Origin: Reyranella massiliensis 521
GTDB taxonomy: Bacteria > Pseudomonadota > Alphaproteobacteria > Reyranellales > Reyranellaceae
Direction of reading: 5' to 3'
Length of the DNA stretch: 64,000 nucleotides
NCBI GenBank assembly: GCA_945860205.1
Contig: CAMARK010000007.1
Location: 1-64,000, forward strand
Shown here: positions 47,722 through 57,441 of the stretch, piece after piece
How the letters are laid out: each line of letters starts with the position of its first letter
Position numbering within the stretch: position 1 is the first letter of the stretch
Position numbers and translations under genes: made by a program
The notes under the pieces: model-generated
Database searches by the model: none
Told to the model about the DNA's origin: nothing
Seen by the model: only the letters and a program-made list of their open reading frames with translations

Positions 47722-48345
47722 CTATTGTGCAAAATGCAGCTTCTGAATCGCCTTGGTGAGCTTGGTCAGTTTCTCGAGCTCGGCGGCGTCGAGCGCCTTG
47801 TCGTCGGGTTGGGCCTGCAGCAGCAGCTCGGACTCCTCGAGTTGTCTGACCAATTCGAACGCCTGCGCCGTCCTCTCTTTATCGGTCCCGGCCAGCAGCG
47901 GCTGGACCGAGAGATAGAGCGAAGCCAGGCTGCGGTTCTGCAATTCCGGTGTCAGGGGGATCGCGCTCTTGAAGACGCCGTTCAGTGCATTCTTGGCGTC
48001 GCCGACGGTCTTCGCACGCCGCAGCAGGAAGATCATGCTGTCGAGCCGATGCTGGATCTCGAATTTGTGGCTCGAGAGATCCTCGCGGTTCTTCTGCGCG
48101 ATCTCGTGATCGTGCTGGATCTGCTGCAGGAACGCCGCCCCACCGGTCAGGACGACCGACGACAGCAGCCACATGCCGACCGAGCTGTTCAGGAACTCGA
48201 ACAGCTTCTTGCCGAAACCGTGCTTCACCGGAACCGCAGGCGGTGCCGGCTCCGGCGGCGGCACCTGTGCCTCGATGGCCTTGCGGACGGAATGGCGATA
48301 GTGCTCTTCGGCGGCAATGCGCTTCAGTTCATCGTCGGTCAGCAT
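47722..48345 (-). CDS. hypothetical membrane-anchored coiled-coil-like protein
   Basis: 207-aa ORF with one TM segment (SSVGMWLLSSVVLTGGAAFL) and a charged helical remainder. Confidence 0.55.
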   Translation of the reverse strand: MLTDDELKRIAAEEHYRHSVRKAIEAQVPPPEPAPPAVPVKHGFGKKLFEFLNSSVGMWLLSSVVLTGGAAFLQQIQHDHEIAQKNREDLSSHKFEIQHRLDSMIFLLRRAKTVGDAKNALNGVFKSAIPLTPELQNRSLASLYLSVQPLLAGTDKERTAQAFELVRQLEESELLLQAQPDDKALDAAELEKLTKLTKAIQKLHFAQ

Positions 48346-48354
48346 GTTGAAAGT

Positions 48355-49179
48355 CTATTCCTTCATGAAGGCGTTGAGGTCGGGCGTCGGCATGGTGCAA
48401 TCGAGATAGCCGAAGGTACCCTTGTCCTTCACTTCCTTGGCGGCGTCGAAAAGCCCGGTCATCGCCGCGCGATAGAGCGAGGTGGCGAGGCTGATGCGCT
48501 TGACGCCGGCGGCCTCGAGTTCGGCCACGCTGAACGACCGGCCCTTGATGCCGGCCATGAAGTTAAACGGCTTCTTGAGCGAGCCGCACACCTTCTTGAC
48601 CGCCGCGAGATCGGGCAGGCCAGGCGCCATCAGCACGTCGGCGCCGGCTGCCTCAAAGGCTTGTAGGCGCTTGATGATGTCATCGATGTCGGGCTGACCG
48701 CGAAGGCACCCCTCGGCGCGGGCGGTCAGCACGAAGGCGAACGGCAGGGCGCGGGCGGCCTTAGACGCCGCGGCCACGCGCTCGGCGGCCGCGCCGATAT
48801 CGAACAGCGCCTTGTCCTTGTTGCCGGTCGCGTCCTCGATCGAGCCGCCGACCAGGCCGACACCCGCCGCCTGCCGGATCGTTTCGGCTGCCGCATCGGG
48901 TGAATCGCCAAAGCCCTTCTCGAGATCGCCGATCACCGGCACGTCCACCGCCTCAGCGATCGCCCGGGCATTGGCCAGCGCTTCCTCGCGCGTGACCTTG
49001 CCATCGCGCTTGCCCAGAACGCCAGCCTTGGCGCCGCTCGACGTTGCCAGCGCCTCGTAGCCGAGTCCCGCCAGCATCCGGGCGGAGCCCGCGTCCCACG
49101 GATTGGGAATGACGAAGGCCCGAGGCGCCTCATGCAGGGCACGCAACTTCTTGGCCTTGTCGGCCTGACTGACGCTCAT
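48355..49179 (-). CDS. isocitrate lyase/PEP mutase family protein
   Basis: RAFVIPNPWDAGSARMLAGLGYEALATSSGAKAGVLGKRDG; GLVGGSIEDATG; start at MSVSQADKAKK. Confidence 0.87.
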   Translation of the reverse strand: MSVSQADKAKKLRALHEAPRAFVIPNPWDAGSARMLAGLGYEALATSSGAKAGVLGKRDGKVTREEALANARAIAEAVDVPVIGDLEKGFGDSPDAAAETIRQAAGVGLVGGSIEDATGNKDKALFDIGAAAERVAAASKAARALPFAFVLTARAEGCLRGQPDIDDIIKRLQAFEAAGADVLMAPGLPDLAAVKKVCGSLKKPFNFMAGIKGRSFSVAELEAAGVKRISLATSLYRAAMTGLFDAAKEVKDKGTFGYLDCTMPTPDLNAFMKE

Positions 49180-49192
49180 CGGACGTTTCCCC

Positions 49193-49236
49193 TTACATGT
49201 TGCGGCCATCCCACGGCCGCAGCCACAGTTTGTCGA
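49193..49236 (-). pseudogene. remnant of the 3' end of a GFA-family gene
   Basis: Minus-strand reading DKLWLRPWDGRNM* resembles DKLSPRPWDGRSM* at the end of the GFA gene at 50288. Confidence 0.6.
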
Positions 49237-49300
49237 ATTAGGTACACTCCGCGCAATACCACCGATCCTCGAGAATCTCCTTACCAAAACAAAGGGCAAC

Positions 49301-50284
49301 ATGCTGGCGGCGATCTGCAAGACCTATGGTGGACCCGATGTCGTGCACTTGCGCGAGGTCGAGACCCCTATTCCGACGGACAGGGAAGTCCTCATCCGCA
49401 TCCACGCCACGACTGTCTCTTCGGGTGACTGCCGGATACGCGGTGCGAACTTTCCCACGGGCTTCGGGTTTCTGGCACGGCTGATCTTCGGTCTCACCCG
49501 GCCTCGCCAACCGATTCTGGGCACGGAATGCGCCGGCGTGATCGAGGCAATCGGTGCCGGCGTCACGCGCTTTCGACCCGGCGATGCGGTCATCGCTTTC
49601 AGCGGCGGGAAGCTCGGATGCCACGCCGAATACAGGACCATGCGCGAAGACGGGGCGCTGATCGCGAAACCCGCCGGTCTCGGATTCGAGGAGGCTGCAG
49701 CGATTGCCTTCGGAGGAACGACGGCGCTCCACTTTCTGAGGGGGCCCGGCAAGCTGCGACGCGGCGAGAGGGTGCTCGTCAACGGCGCCTCCGGCTGCGT
49801 CGGCGCGGCCGCCGTCCAACTCGCGAAACATCTCGGCGCTCACGTGACCGGCGTTTGCTCCGGCGCCAAGTCGGAGCTGGTCCGCTCGCTCGGGGCCAAT
49901 GCGGTCATCGATTATGGCTCGGCCGATTTCGCAAAGAGCGGCGAGCGTTGGAACGTCATTATCGACACCGTGGGCAATGCGCCGTTCGCGCGCACGCGAG
50001 ACGCCTTGACCGAGAACGGACGATTGCTTCTGGTCGCCTCCGGATTGCCCGACCTTCTGAAGGCGCCCTTCCAATCCATGACCAGCGGCCGGACGGTTGC
50101 CGGTGGACCAGCACCCGAGCGGGTCGAAGACCTCGCCTTGCTGGCGACGCTCTGCGAAGCCGGCACCGTCAGGCCGGTCATCGACAGCAGCTACCCGTTT
50201 GACCTTATCGTCGACGCCCACGCGCGCGCGGACACCAACCGCAAGAACGGCAGCGTCGTCGTCACCCTGGATGCGCGAGTCTGA
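49301..50284 (+). CDS. NAD(P)-dependent zinc-type alcohol dehydrogenase / quinone oxidoreductase family
   Basis: MLAAICKTYGGPDVVHLREVETP; GERVLVNGASGCVGAAAVQLAKHLGAHVTGVC. Confidence 0.88.
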   Translation: MLAAICKTYGGPDVVHLREVETPIPTDREVLIRIHATTVSSGDCRIRGANFPTGFGFLARLIFGLTRPRQPILGTECAGVIEAIGAGVTRFRPGDAVIAFSGGKLGCHAEYRTMREDGALIAKPAGLGFEEAAAIAFGGTTALHFLRGPGKLRRGERVLVNGASGCVGAAAVQLAKHLGAHVTGVCSGAKSELVRSLGANAVIDYGSADFAKSGERWNVIIDTVGNAPFARTRDALTENGRLLLVASGLPDLLKAPFQSMTSGRTVAGGPAPERVEDLALLATLCEAGTVRPVIDSSYPFDLIVDAHARADTNRKNGSVVVTLDARV

Positions 50285-50287
50285 GCC

Positions 50288-50647
50288 CTACATGCTGCGG
50301 CCGTCCCACGGCCGCGGGCTCAACTTGTCGACATCGATACCCTCGATGCAGCGAAGATTGATGCCGACGGTGGCGGTGCCATCGGGCGCCGTGCCCTCGG
50401 CGTAGCTCTCGATGCCGCACGAGGTGCAGAAGCGGTGGTGCAGCGCCTTCTTGGCGAATTGATAATCGCCCTGCTGGGCGGCGCCCAAGGTGAGGTTGAA
50501 CTTGGCCTTGGGCGCGAAGGCCCACACCGCACCGAGCTTGGTGCAGATCGTGCAGTTGCACTTTAGGGCGCCCGCCGGGTCGAGTTCGACGGTGTAGGCG
50601 ACGCTGCCGCAGTGGCAGCTCCCGGAATAGCTCTTCGGATCGGCCAT
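50288..50647 (-). CDS. GFA family (glutathione-dependent formaldehyde-activating enzyme-like) protein
   Basis: SGSCHCGSVAYTVELDPAGALKCNCTICTKLG; HHRFCTSCGIESY; start at MADPKSYSG. Confidence 0.88.
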   Translation of the reverse strand: MADPKSYSGSCHCGSVAYTVELDPAGALKCNCTICTKLGAVWAFAPKAKFNLTLGAAQQGDYQFAKKALHHRFCTSCGIESYAEGTAPDGTATVGINLRCIEGIDVDKLSPRPWDGRSM

Positions 50648-50885
50648 GAGGTCCTCGTGGGCTTGAACTTTAGCCGCGTTCCCTATATGTTCTATTTGAT
50701 GCGCAAGCCAGCTTCTTTCGTAAACGAAAAGCCCTGCTTGCCGTTTCGGCACGAAATCCTATTCCCGAAAATGCACGCTTCTGCCGCGCATCGACCGTCA
50801 CCAGCCAAAGGAGGATTTCAGAAGAGTTTCAAGCGGTTATAAGGCGAAGCGTGGGACATCCGACCTCCACGGGTCGTGGAGGTAC

Positions 50886-52334
50886 CTAGCCAGGCCAGGG
50901 AAGAGACCAGGTCTTCACATTGGTGAAGCTCTTCATCGCCTCCAGCACGCCTTCCTTATAGCCGAGGCCCGAATCCTTGATGCCGCCGAAGGGCGACATC
51001 TCGATGCGATAGCCCGGCACTTCCCAGATGTTCACCGTGCCGACCTGCAGCTCGTCGACGAACCTGGTGATGTAGTCGAGGCGGTCGGTGCAGACGCCGG
51101 AGGAGAGGCCGTAGGCGGTGCCGTTCGATACCTGGATGGCGTGCGCGATGTCCTTGACCCGGATGATCGGGATCGCCGGACCGAAGGTTTCCTCACGCAC
51201 CAGCTCGCAGGTGGGATCGACATGGTCGACCACGGTGGGCGGAAACAGCGCGCCGCGGCGGTCGTTGCCATGCAGCAGCTTAGCGCCGTGCTTGGCCACC
51301 GCCTCGCTCACGCGGTTCTGGAACAGGGTGGCGGCGCGTTCGTGGATCACGGTGCCGACGTCGGTCTCGGGATCGAGCGGATCGCCCGCCTTCAGCTTCT
51401 TCGCCTTGGCCAGCACGCGCTCGACGAAGGCGTCGGCGATCTTGTCGACGACGATGATGCGCTTCACGGCCGTGCAACGCTGGCCCGAATTCTTGGTGGC
51501 GCCGGCGACGGCGAGGTCGGCCGCCTTGTCGAGGTCGGCATCCTCCATGACGATCAGCGGGTCGTTGCCGCCGAGTTCGAGGACGATGCGCTTATAGCCG
51601 GCCTTGTCGGCGATGTATTTGCCGACGCGGACCGAGCCCGTGAAGGTGACGAGATCGGCGCGCGGATCGACGATCATGGCGTCGCCGATGTCGGAGGGAT
51701 TGCCGGTGATGACCGACAGCATCTCCGGCGGCAGGCCCGCCTCGTAGAGCGTGTCGGCCAGGAACAGCGCGGTGAGCGGTGTCAGTTCGGTGGGCTTCAG
51801 GACGACGCAGTTGTTGGTGGCGAAGGCCGGCGCCAGCTTGTGCGCCACCATGTTGAGCGGATGATTGAAGGGGGTGATGGCGCTGATGGCATTGAGCGGC
51901 TGGCGCAGCGTAAAGATCTTGCGCGGCTTGCCGTGCGGGGTGAGGTCGCAGGAGAAGGTCTGGCCGTCGTCGAACAAGCAGAGCTGGCCCGCGAAGGTGA
52001 AGACGTCGTAGGCGCGACCGACCTCGTACAGCGAATCCTTCAGGCAAAGCCCCGACTCGAGGGTGATGAGGCGGGAGAGCTCTTCCTTGCGGGCGACCAA
52101 TAGCTCCGCGGTCTTGAGCAGGATCTGCTGGCGCTGATAGCGCGTCAGCTTGGGCTTGTAGTCGTGGGCGATCTGGAAAGCCTGGGCCACCAGCTCGGGC
52201 GTGGCCCGCGGCACGGTGCCGACCAGGCGGTTGTCCCAGGGGAAGCGCACTTCCAGGCGCGCCTGGGTCTCGACCTTCTTGCCGGCAATGCGAAGGTATT
52301 CATGCCGCACGTCACCGCGAACCATCGTATCCAT
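50886..52334 (-). CDS. phnY: phosphonoacetaldehyde dehydrogenase (aldehyde dehydrogenase family)
   Basis: ALDH motifs [12 protein letters not shown] and [12 protein letters not shown]; directly abuts phnA. Confidence 0.88.
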   Translation of the reverse strand: MDTMVRGDVRHEYLRIAGKKVETQARLEVRFPWDNRLVGTVPRATPELVAQAFQIAHDYKPKLTRYQRQQILLKTAELLVARKEELSRLITLESGLCLKDSLYEVGRAYDVFTFAGQLCLFDDGQTFSCDLTPHGKPRKIFTLRQPLNAISAITPFNHPLNMVAHKLAPAFATNNCVVLKPTELTPLTALFLADTLYEAGLPPEMLSVITGNPSDIGDAMIVDPRADLVTFTGSVRVGKYIADKAGYKRIVLELGGNDPLIVMEDADLDKAADLAVAGATKNSGQRCTAVKRIIVVDKIADAFVERVLAKAKKLKAGDPLDPETDVGTVIHERAATLFQNRVSEAVAKHGAKLLHGNDRRGALFPPTVVDHVDPTCELVREETFGPAIPIIRVKDIAHAIQVSNGTAYGLSSGVCTDRLDYITRFVDELQVGTVNIWEVPGYRIEMSPFGGIKDSGLGYKEGVLEAMKSFTNVKTWSLPWPG

Positions 52335-53597
<1,263 letters not shown>

Positions 53598-54749
53598 CTA
53601 TTCCGCCGCCAAAGCGGGACCGCCATTGGATACACGCAGCTCGTCCAGCACTTCACGGACGGCGGCGAGCGCGCCCTTCATCTGCTCGGGATAGAGGCGG
53701 CCGATGCAGCCCATGCGGAAGGAATCAGCCACGGTGAGCTTGCCGGGATAGATCACGTAGCCGCGATCTTTTAGCCCGTCATAGAAGCGCTGGAAGACGA
53801 ACTTGGGATCGGTCGGCATGTGGAAGGTGACGATGATCGGCGCCTGCAAGTCGTTCGGCAGCAGCGTCTGGAAGCCCATGGCGCGCATGCCGTCGATCAG
53901 CACCTTGGCATTGTCGCGGTAGCGCTTGCCGCGGCCGGCGACGCCGCCCTCGGCCGCATGCTCCTCGATCGCCTTGCCCAGCGCCACGATGACATGGATC
54001 GGCGGGGTGAAGCGGTACTGGCCGGTGCGGGCAAAGGCTTCGGCCTGGTCGAACAGGTCGAGCACCAGGGTGGTGGCGTTGCCCTTGCATTCGGCGAGGG
54101 CGGTGTTGCGGCAGACGACAAATCCGAGACCCGGCACGCCTTCGAGGCACTTGTTCGAGGAGGCGGCGAGCGCATCGTAGGTGATGTTGCGAGCATCGAT
54201 CTCAAGGGCGCCGAACGCGCTCATCGAATCGACCAGCAGGCGGCGACCTTGCCTGGCGACGATGGCGGCGACCTCGGCGATGGGATTGAGGATGCCCGAG
54301 GTGGTCTCGCAATGGACGGCGAAGACGTGGGTGATGGCCTTGTCATCGCTCAGCATCTTCTCGAGCTTGGCGAGATCCGGTGGCGTGTCCTCCGGCGCTT
54401 CGAGCGAGGTCGTGGCGCGGCCGGCGATCTGGGCAATTTTGAGGGCCCGCTGGCCGTAGGCGCCGTTGATCAGGACCAGCAGCTTGCCGGTCTTGGGCAC
54501 GAAGCTGGTGATCATCGCTTCTACAGCGAAGGTGCCCGAGCCCTGGACCGGCACGGTGACATGCGTGCCCTGGGCGCCGGCCAGCTCGACGATGCGGTCG
54601 AGCACCATCTTGTTGATGGCGAGGAAGCCCGCGTCGCGCGAGCCCCAGTCGTGGACCATGGCCTGCTTCACGCTGGCCGAGGTGGTGAGCGGGCCCGGTG
54701 TCAGCAGCAGCGGATCGCCGGTTTCGGAGGCGGCAGGTTTCTTGGTCAT
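53598..54749 (-). CDS. phnW: 2-aminoethylphosphonate-pyruvate transaminase
   Basis: DPLLLTPGPLTTSASVKQAMVHDWGSRD; HCETTSGILNP; SSNKCLEGVPGLGFV. Confidence 0.92.
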   Translation of the reverse strand: MTKKPAASETGDPLLLTPGPLTTSASVKQAMVHDWGSRDAGFLAINKMVLDRIVELAGAQGTHVTVPVQGSGTFAVEAMITSFVPKTGKLLVLINGAYGQRALKIAQIAGRATTSLEAPEDTPPDLAKLEKMLSDDKAITHVFAVHCETTSGILNPIAEVAAIVARQGRRLLVDSMSAFGALEIDARNITYDALAASSNKCLEGVPGLGFVVCRNTALAECKGNATTLVLDLFDQAEAFARTGQYRFTPPIHVIVALGKAIEEHAAEGGVAGRGKRYRDNAKVLIDGMRAMGFQTLLPNDLQAPIIVTFHMPTDPKFVFQRFYDGLKDRGYVIYPGKLTVADSFRMGCIGRLYPEQMKGALAAVREVLDELRVSNGGPALAAE

Positions 54750-54803
54750 GGCGGCAATGATCGGCTCGCGTCGTCTATCCGTCCAGTATATATTCCATAT
54801 GCT

Positions 54804-54813
54804 ACCTATAGGT
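54804..54813. promoter_or_regulatory. candidate operator palindrome in the phnW/LysR divergent promoter
   Basis: ACCTATAGGT, perfect 10-bp palindrome in an AT-rich 73-bp intergenic region. Confidence 0.4.
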
Positions 54814-54822
54814 TTCACATAT

Positions 54823-55689
54823 ATGACGCCAACCCAGCTCCGCGCTTTCCATCTCGTGGCCGAGGCCGGCTCCTTCTCTGCCGCCGCCCGCGCCTCGGGT
54901 CTCAGCCAGCCCAACCTGTCGGGCCAGGTGACGGCCTTGGAGAAGGCCTACGGCGTGCACCTGTTCGACCGCCGTGGCCGCAGCGTCACGCCGACCGAAA
55001 CCGGCCGGCAGCTGCACGGCGTCACCACGCGGTTCTTTGCCCTCCAGGAGGAAGCCCGCGCGCTGCTGGCAGGAGAGCAGGCGCTGACCCGCGGCCATCT
55101 CCGGATCGCGGCCGACTCGGCCCATCATGTCGTGCCGATCATGGCGGCGCTCCGGAAGCGCGCCGGCGGTCTCACCTTTGCGCTCTCGATCGACAACTCC
55201 GCCGTCGTGCTCGAGCACCTGCTGCGCCATGAGGCCGATGTCGCGGTGATGGCCAAGAGCGTGTCCGATCCGCGCCTGCACGCGGTGCGGCTACGCACTG
55301 ACCGGGTGGTGCTGTTTGCACCCACCGGCCATCCGCTGGCCAGGAAAGGCCGCGCCGCACTCGCGGCCCTCAACGGCCAGGAGCTGGTGCTGCGCGAGCG
55401 CGGCTCGATCACCCGCGAGGTACTGGAGCAGGCGATGGCCGCGGCCGACGTCCGGCCGGGTTCCATCGTAGAAGTCCAGACCCGCGAGGGCGTGCGCGAG
55501 GCGGTGGCCGCGGGCTTCGGCATCGGCGCGGTGTTCGCGAGCGAGCTCGGCGAGGACCGTCGCTTCCGCCGCATCAGCGTCACCGACGGCGATCTCGCCG
55601 TCGCCGAATATGCGCTCTGTCTGCAGGAGCGCCGTCGTGTCGCCCTGGTGCGGGCGTTCATGGACGAGGCGACAGAGCTTGCCTCCTGA
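54823..55689 (+). CDS. LysR family transcriptional regulator, likely of the phn operon
   Basis: MTPTQLRAFHLVAEAGSFSAAARASGLSQPNLSGQVTALEKAYGVHLFDRRGRSVTPTETG; divergent from phnW. Confidence 0.9.
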   Translation: MTPTQLRAFHLVAEAGSFSAAARASGLSQPNLSGQVTALEKAYGVHLFDRRGRSVTPTETGRQLHGVTTRFFALQEEARALLAGEQALTRGHLRIAADSAHHVVPIMAALRKRAGGLTFALSIDNSAVVLEHLLRHEADVAVMAKSVSDPRLHAVRLRTDRVVLFAPTGHPLARKGRAALAALNGQELVLRERGSITREVLEQAMAAADVRPGSIVEVQTREGVREAVAAGFGIGAVFASELGEDRRFRRISVTDGDLAVAEYALCLQERRRVALVRAFMDEATELAS

Positions 55690-55758
55690 GATCGCATCCG
55701 TAACAAAACTGTCAAATAACTTTCATCATCGATCCGCGAGGCGTAGGATTCCCAAATC

Positions 55759-57441
55759 ATGCACGGCGTAGAGACTCTCCTGAATGTGCTGGGCAGCGTG
55801 TGCCTGCTGCTGTGGGGCGTGCGCATGGTCCGCACCGGCCTGACCCGCGCTTTCGGCGCCGCGCTGCGCCGCGCCATCGCCACCTGCTCGCGCAACCGCT
55901 TCACCGCCTTCGCTGGCGGCCTCGCCATCACAGGCGTGCTGCAGTCGAGCACCGCGACGGCGCTTCTCCTCTCCTCCTTCGCCGGCCGAGGCCTGATCCC
56001 GCTCTCCATCGCGCTTGCGGTCATGCTGGGCGCCGATGTCGGCACCACGATCGCGGCCCAAGTGCTGTCGTTCGACCTCGGCTGGGTGTCGCCGCTCGCC
56101 ATCGGCGCCGGCGTCATAGCCTTCCTGTCGAGCGAGCAGGAAAAGTCACGCCATCTCGGCCGCGTCGCGATCGGGCTTGGCCTGATGCTGCTGTCGCTGA
56201 AGCTTCTGGCCGCGGCCACTGGCCCGCTGCGCGAAGCCCCTGCCTTCATGGCCGCACTGGGCGGGCTGCAAGACGAATATGTCATCGCCGTCATCCTGGC
56301 GACGCTCGCCACCTGGTTCGTTCATTCGAGCCTGTCGGTCGTGCTCCTGATCATGTCGTTTGCCGTGGGTGGCCTGATCGAACCCAAGCTCGCCCTGGCC
56401 CTGGTGATCGGCGCCAACATCGGCGGCGCGCTGGCGCCCTACATGGCGCAGGCCAGCGCCGATGTGGAAGCCCGACGCGTGCCGCTCGGCAACCTGATCA
56501 CGCGCGGCATCGTCGGCCTCGCGATCCTTCCCTTCCTCGGCCCGGTCCTCGCGGCGATGACGTGGCTCGACCCCGGGGCGGCGCGGCTCGCGGTCAACTT
56601 CCACACGGTGTTCAATGTCGCCACCGCGATCCTCTTCCTGCCGCTGATCGACATCGTGGCATGGCTCTGTCGAAAGCTGCTGCCGGCCCGGCCGGTCGCC
56701 GACGATCCGGCGAGGCCACGGCACCTCGACCCCAACGTGCTCGATTCGCCCGCCGAGGCGCTGGGCTGCGCCCTGCGCGAGACGCTGAACCTCGGCGACA
56801 GGGTGGCCGACATGCTGCGCCAGACCATGGACGTCTTCGAACGCAGCGATCCCAAGGCGGTGAAGGCGATCGAGGCGGCAGACGATGCCGTCGACCGGCT
56901 CCACGAGGCCATCAAGCTCTACCTCATCCAGATCTCGCGCAACGAGCTCGGCGAGGAAGACGGCAAACGCTACGTCGAGATCCTGAGCTTCACCATGAAT
57001 CTCGAGCATGTCGGTGACATCGTCGACAAGAACCTGATGGAGCTCGCAACCAAGAAGATCCGCAACCGCTACGCCTTCTCGCCCGAAGGCATGGCCGAAC
57101 TCAGAGTCTTCCATGGCCGCGTGCTGGAGAACCTGGGGCTGGCGCTGAACGTCTTCACCACGCGCGATATTGCGCTGGCCCGCCGCCTGGTCGCCGAGAA
57201 GACCGCCATGCGCGAGGCCGAGGCCCACGCCGCCGACAGCCACTTCGCCCGCCTGCGCGAGGGCCGCCCGGAATCGATCGAGACCAGCTCGATCCACATG
57301 GACGTGATCCGCGACCTCAAGCGCATCAACGGTCACCTGACGACGGTGGCCTATCCGATCCTCGAGGCGGCCGGCGAGCTGGCGGATACCCGTCTCAAGA
57401 CGATCGATCAGCCCTTGATCCGCGCTCCGGTGGGATCGTAG
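55759..57441 (+). CDS. Na/Pi cotransporter family protein with PhoU-like C-terminal domain
   Basis: GVLQSSTATALLLSSFAGRGLIPLSIALAVMLGADVGTTIAAQVLSF; C-terminal helical PhoU-like region. Confidence 0.9.
   Translation: MHGVETLLNVLGSVCLLLWGVRMVRTGLTRAFGAALRRAIATCSRNRFTAFAGGLAITGVLQSSTATALLLSSFAGRGLIPLSIALAVMLGADVGTTIAAQVLSFDLGWVSPLAIGAGVIAFLSSEQEKSRHLGRVAIGLGLMLLSLKLLAAATGPLREAPAFMAALGGLQDEYVIAVILATLATWFVHSSLSVVLLIMSFAVGGLIEPKLALALVIGANIGGALAPYMAQASADVEARRVPLGNLITRGIVGLAILPFLGPVLAAMTWLDPGAARLAVNFHTVFNVATAILFLPLIDIVAWLCRKLLPARPVADDPARPRHLDPNVLDSPAEALGCALRETLNLGDRVADMLRQTMDVFERSDPKAVKAIEAADDAVDRLHEAIKLYLIQISRNELGEEDGKRYVEILSFTMNLEHVGDIVDKNLMELATKKIRNRYAFSPEGMAELRVFHGRVLENLGLALNVFTTRDIALARRLVAEKTAMREAEAHAADSHFARLREGRPESIETSSIHMDVIRDLKRINGHLTTVAYPILEAAGELADTRLKTIDQPLIRAPVGS

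Noticed and set aside
50612-50842. 76-aa ORF in the GFA/phnY intergenic region
   Set aside because: No recognisable domain; the nice AAAGGAGG at about 50809 is not followed by a usual start codon at a proper distance.
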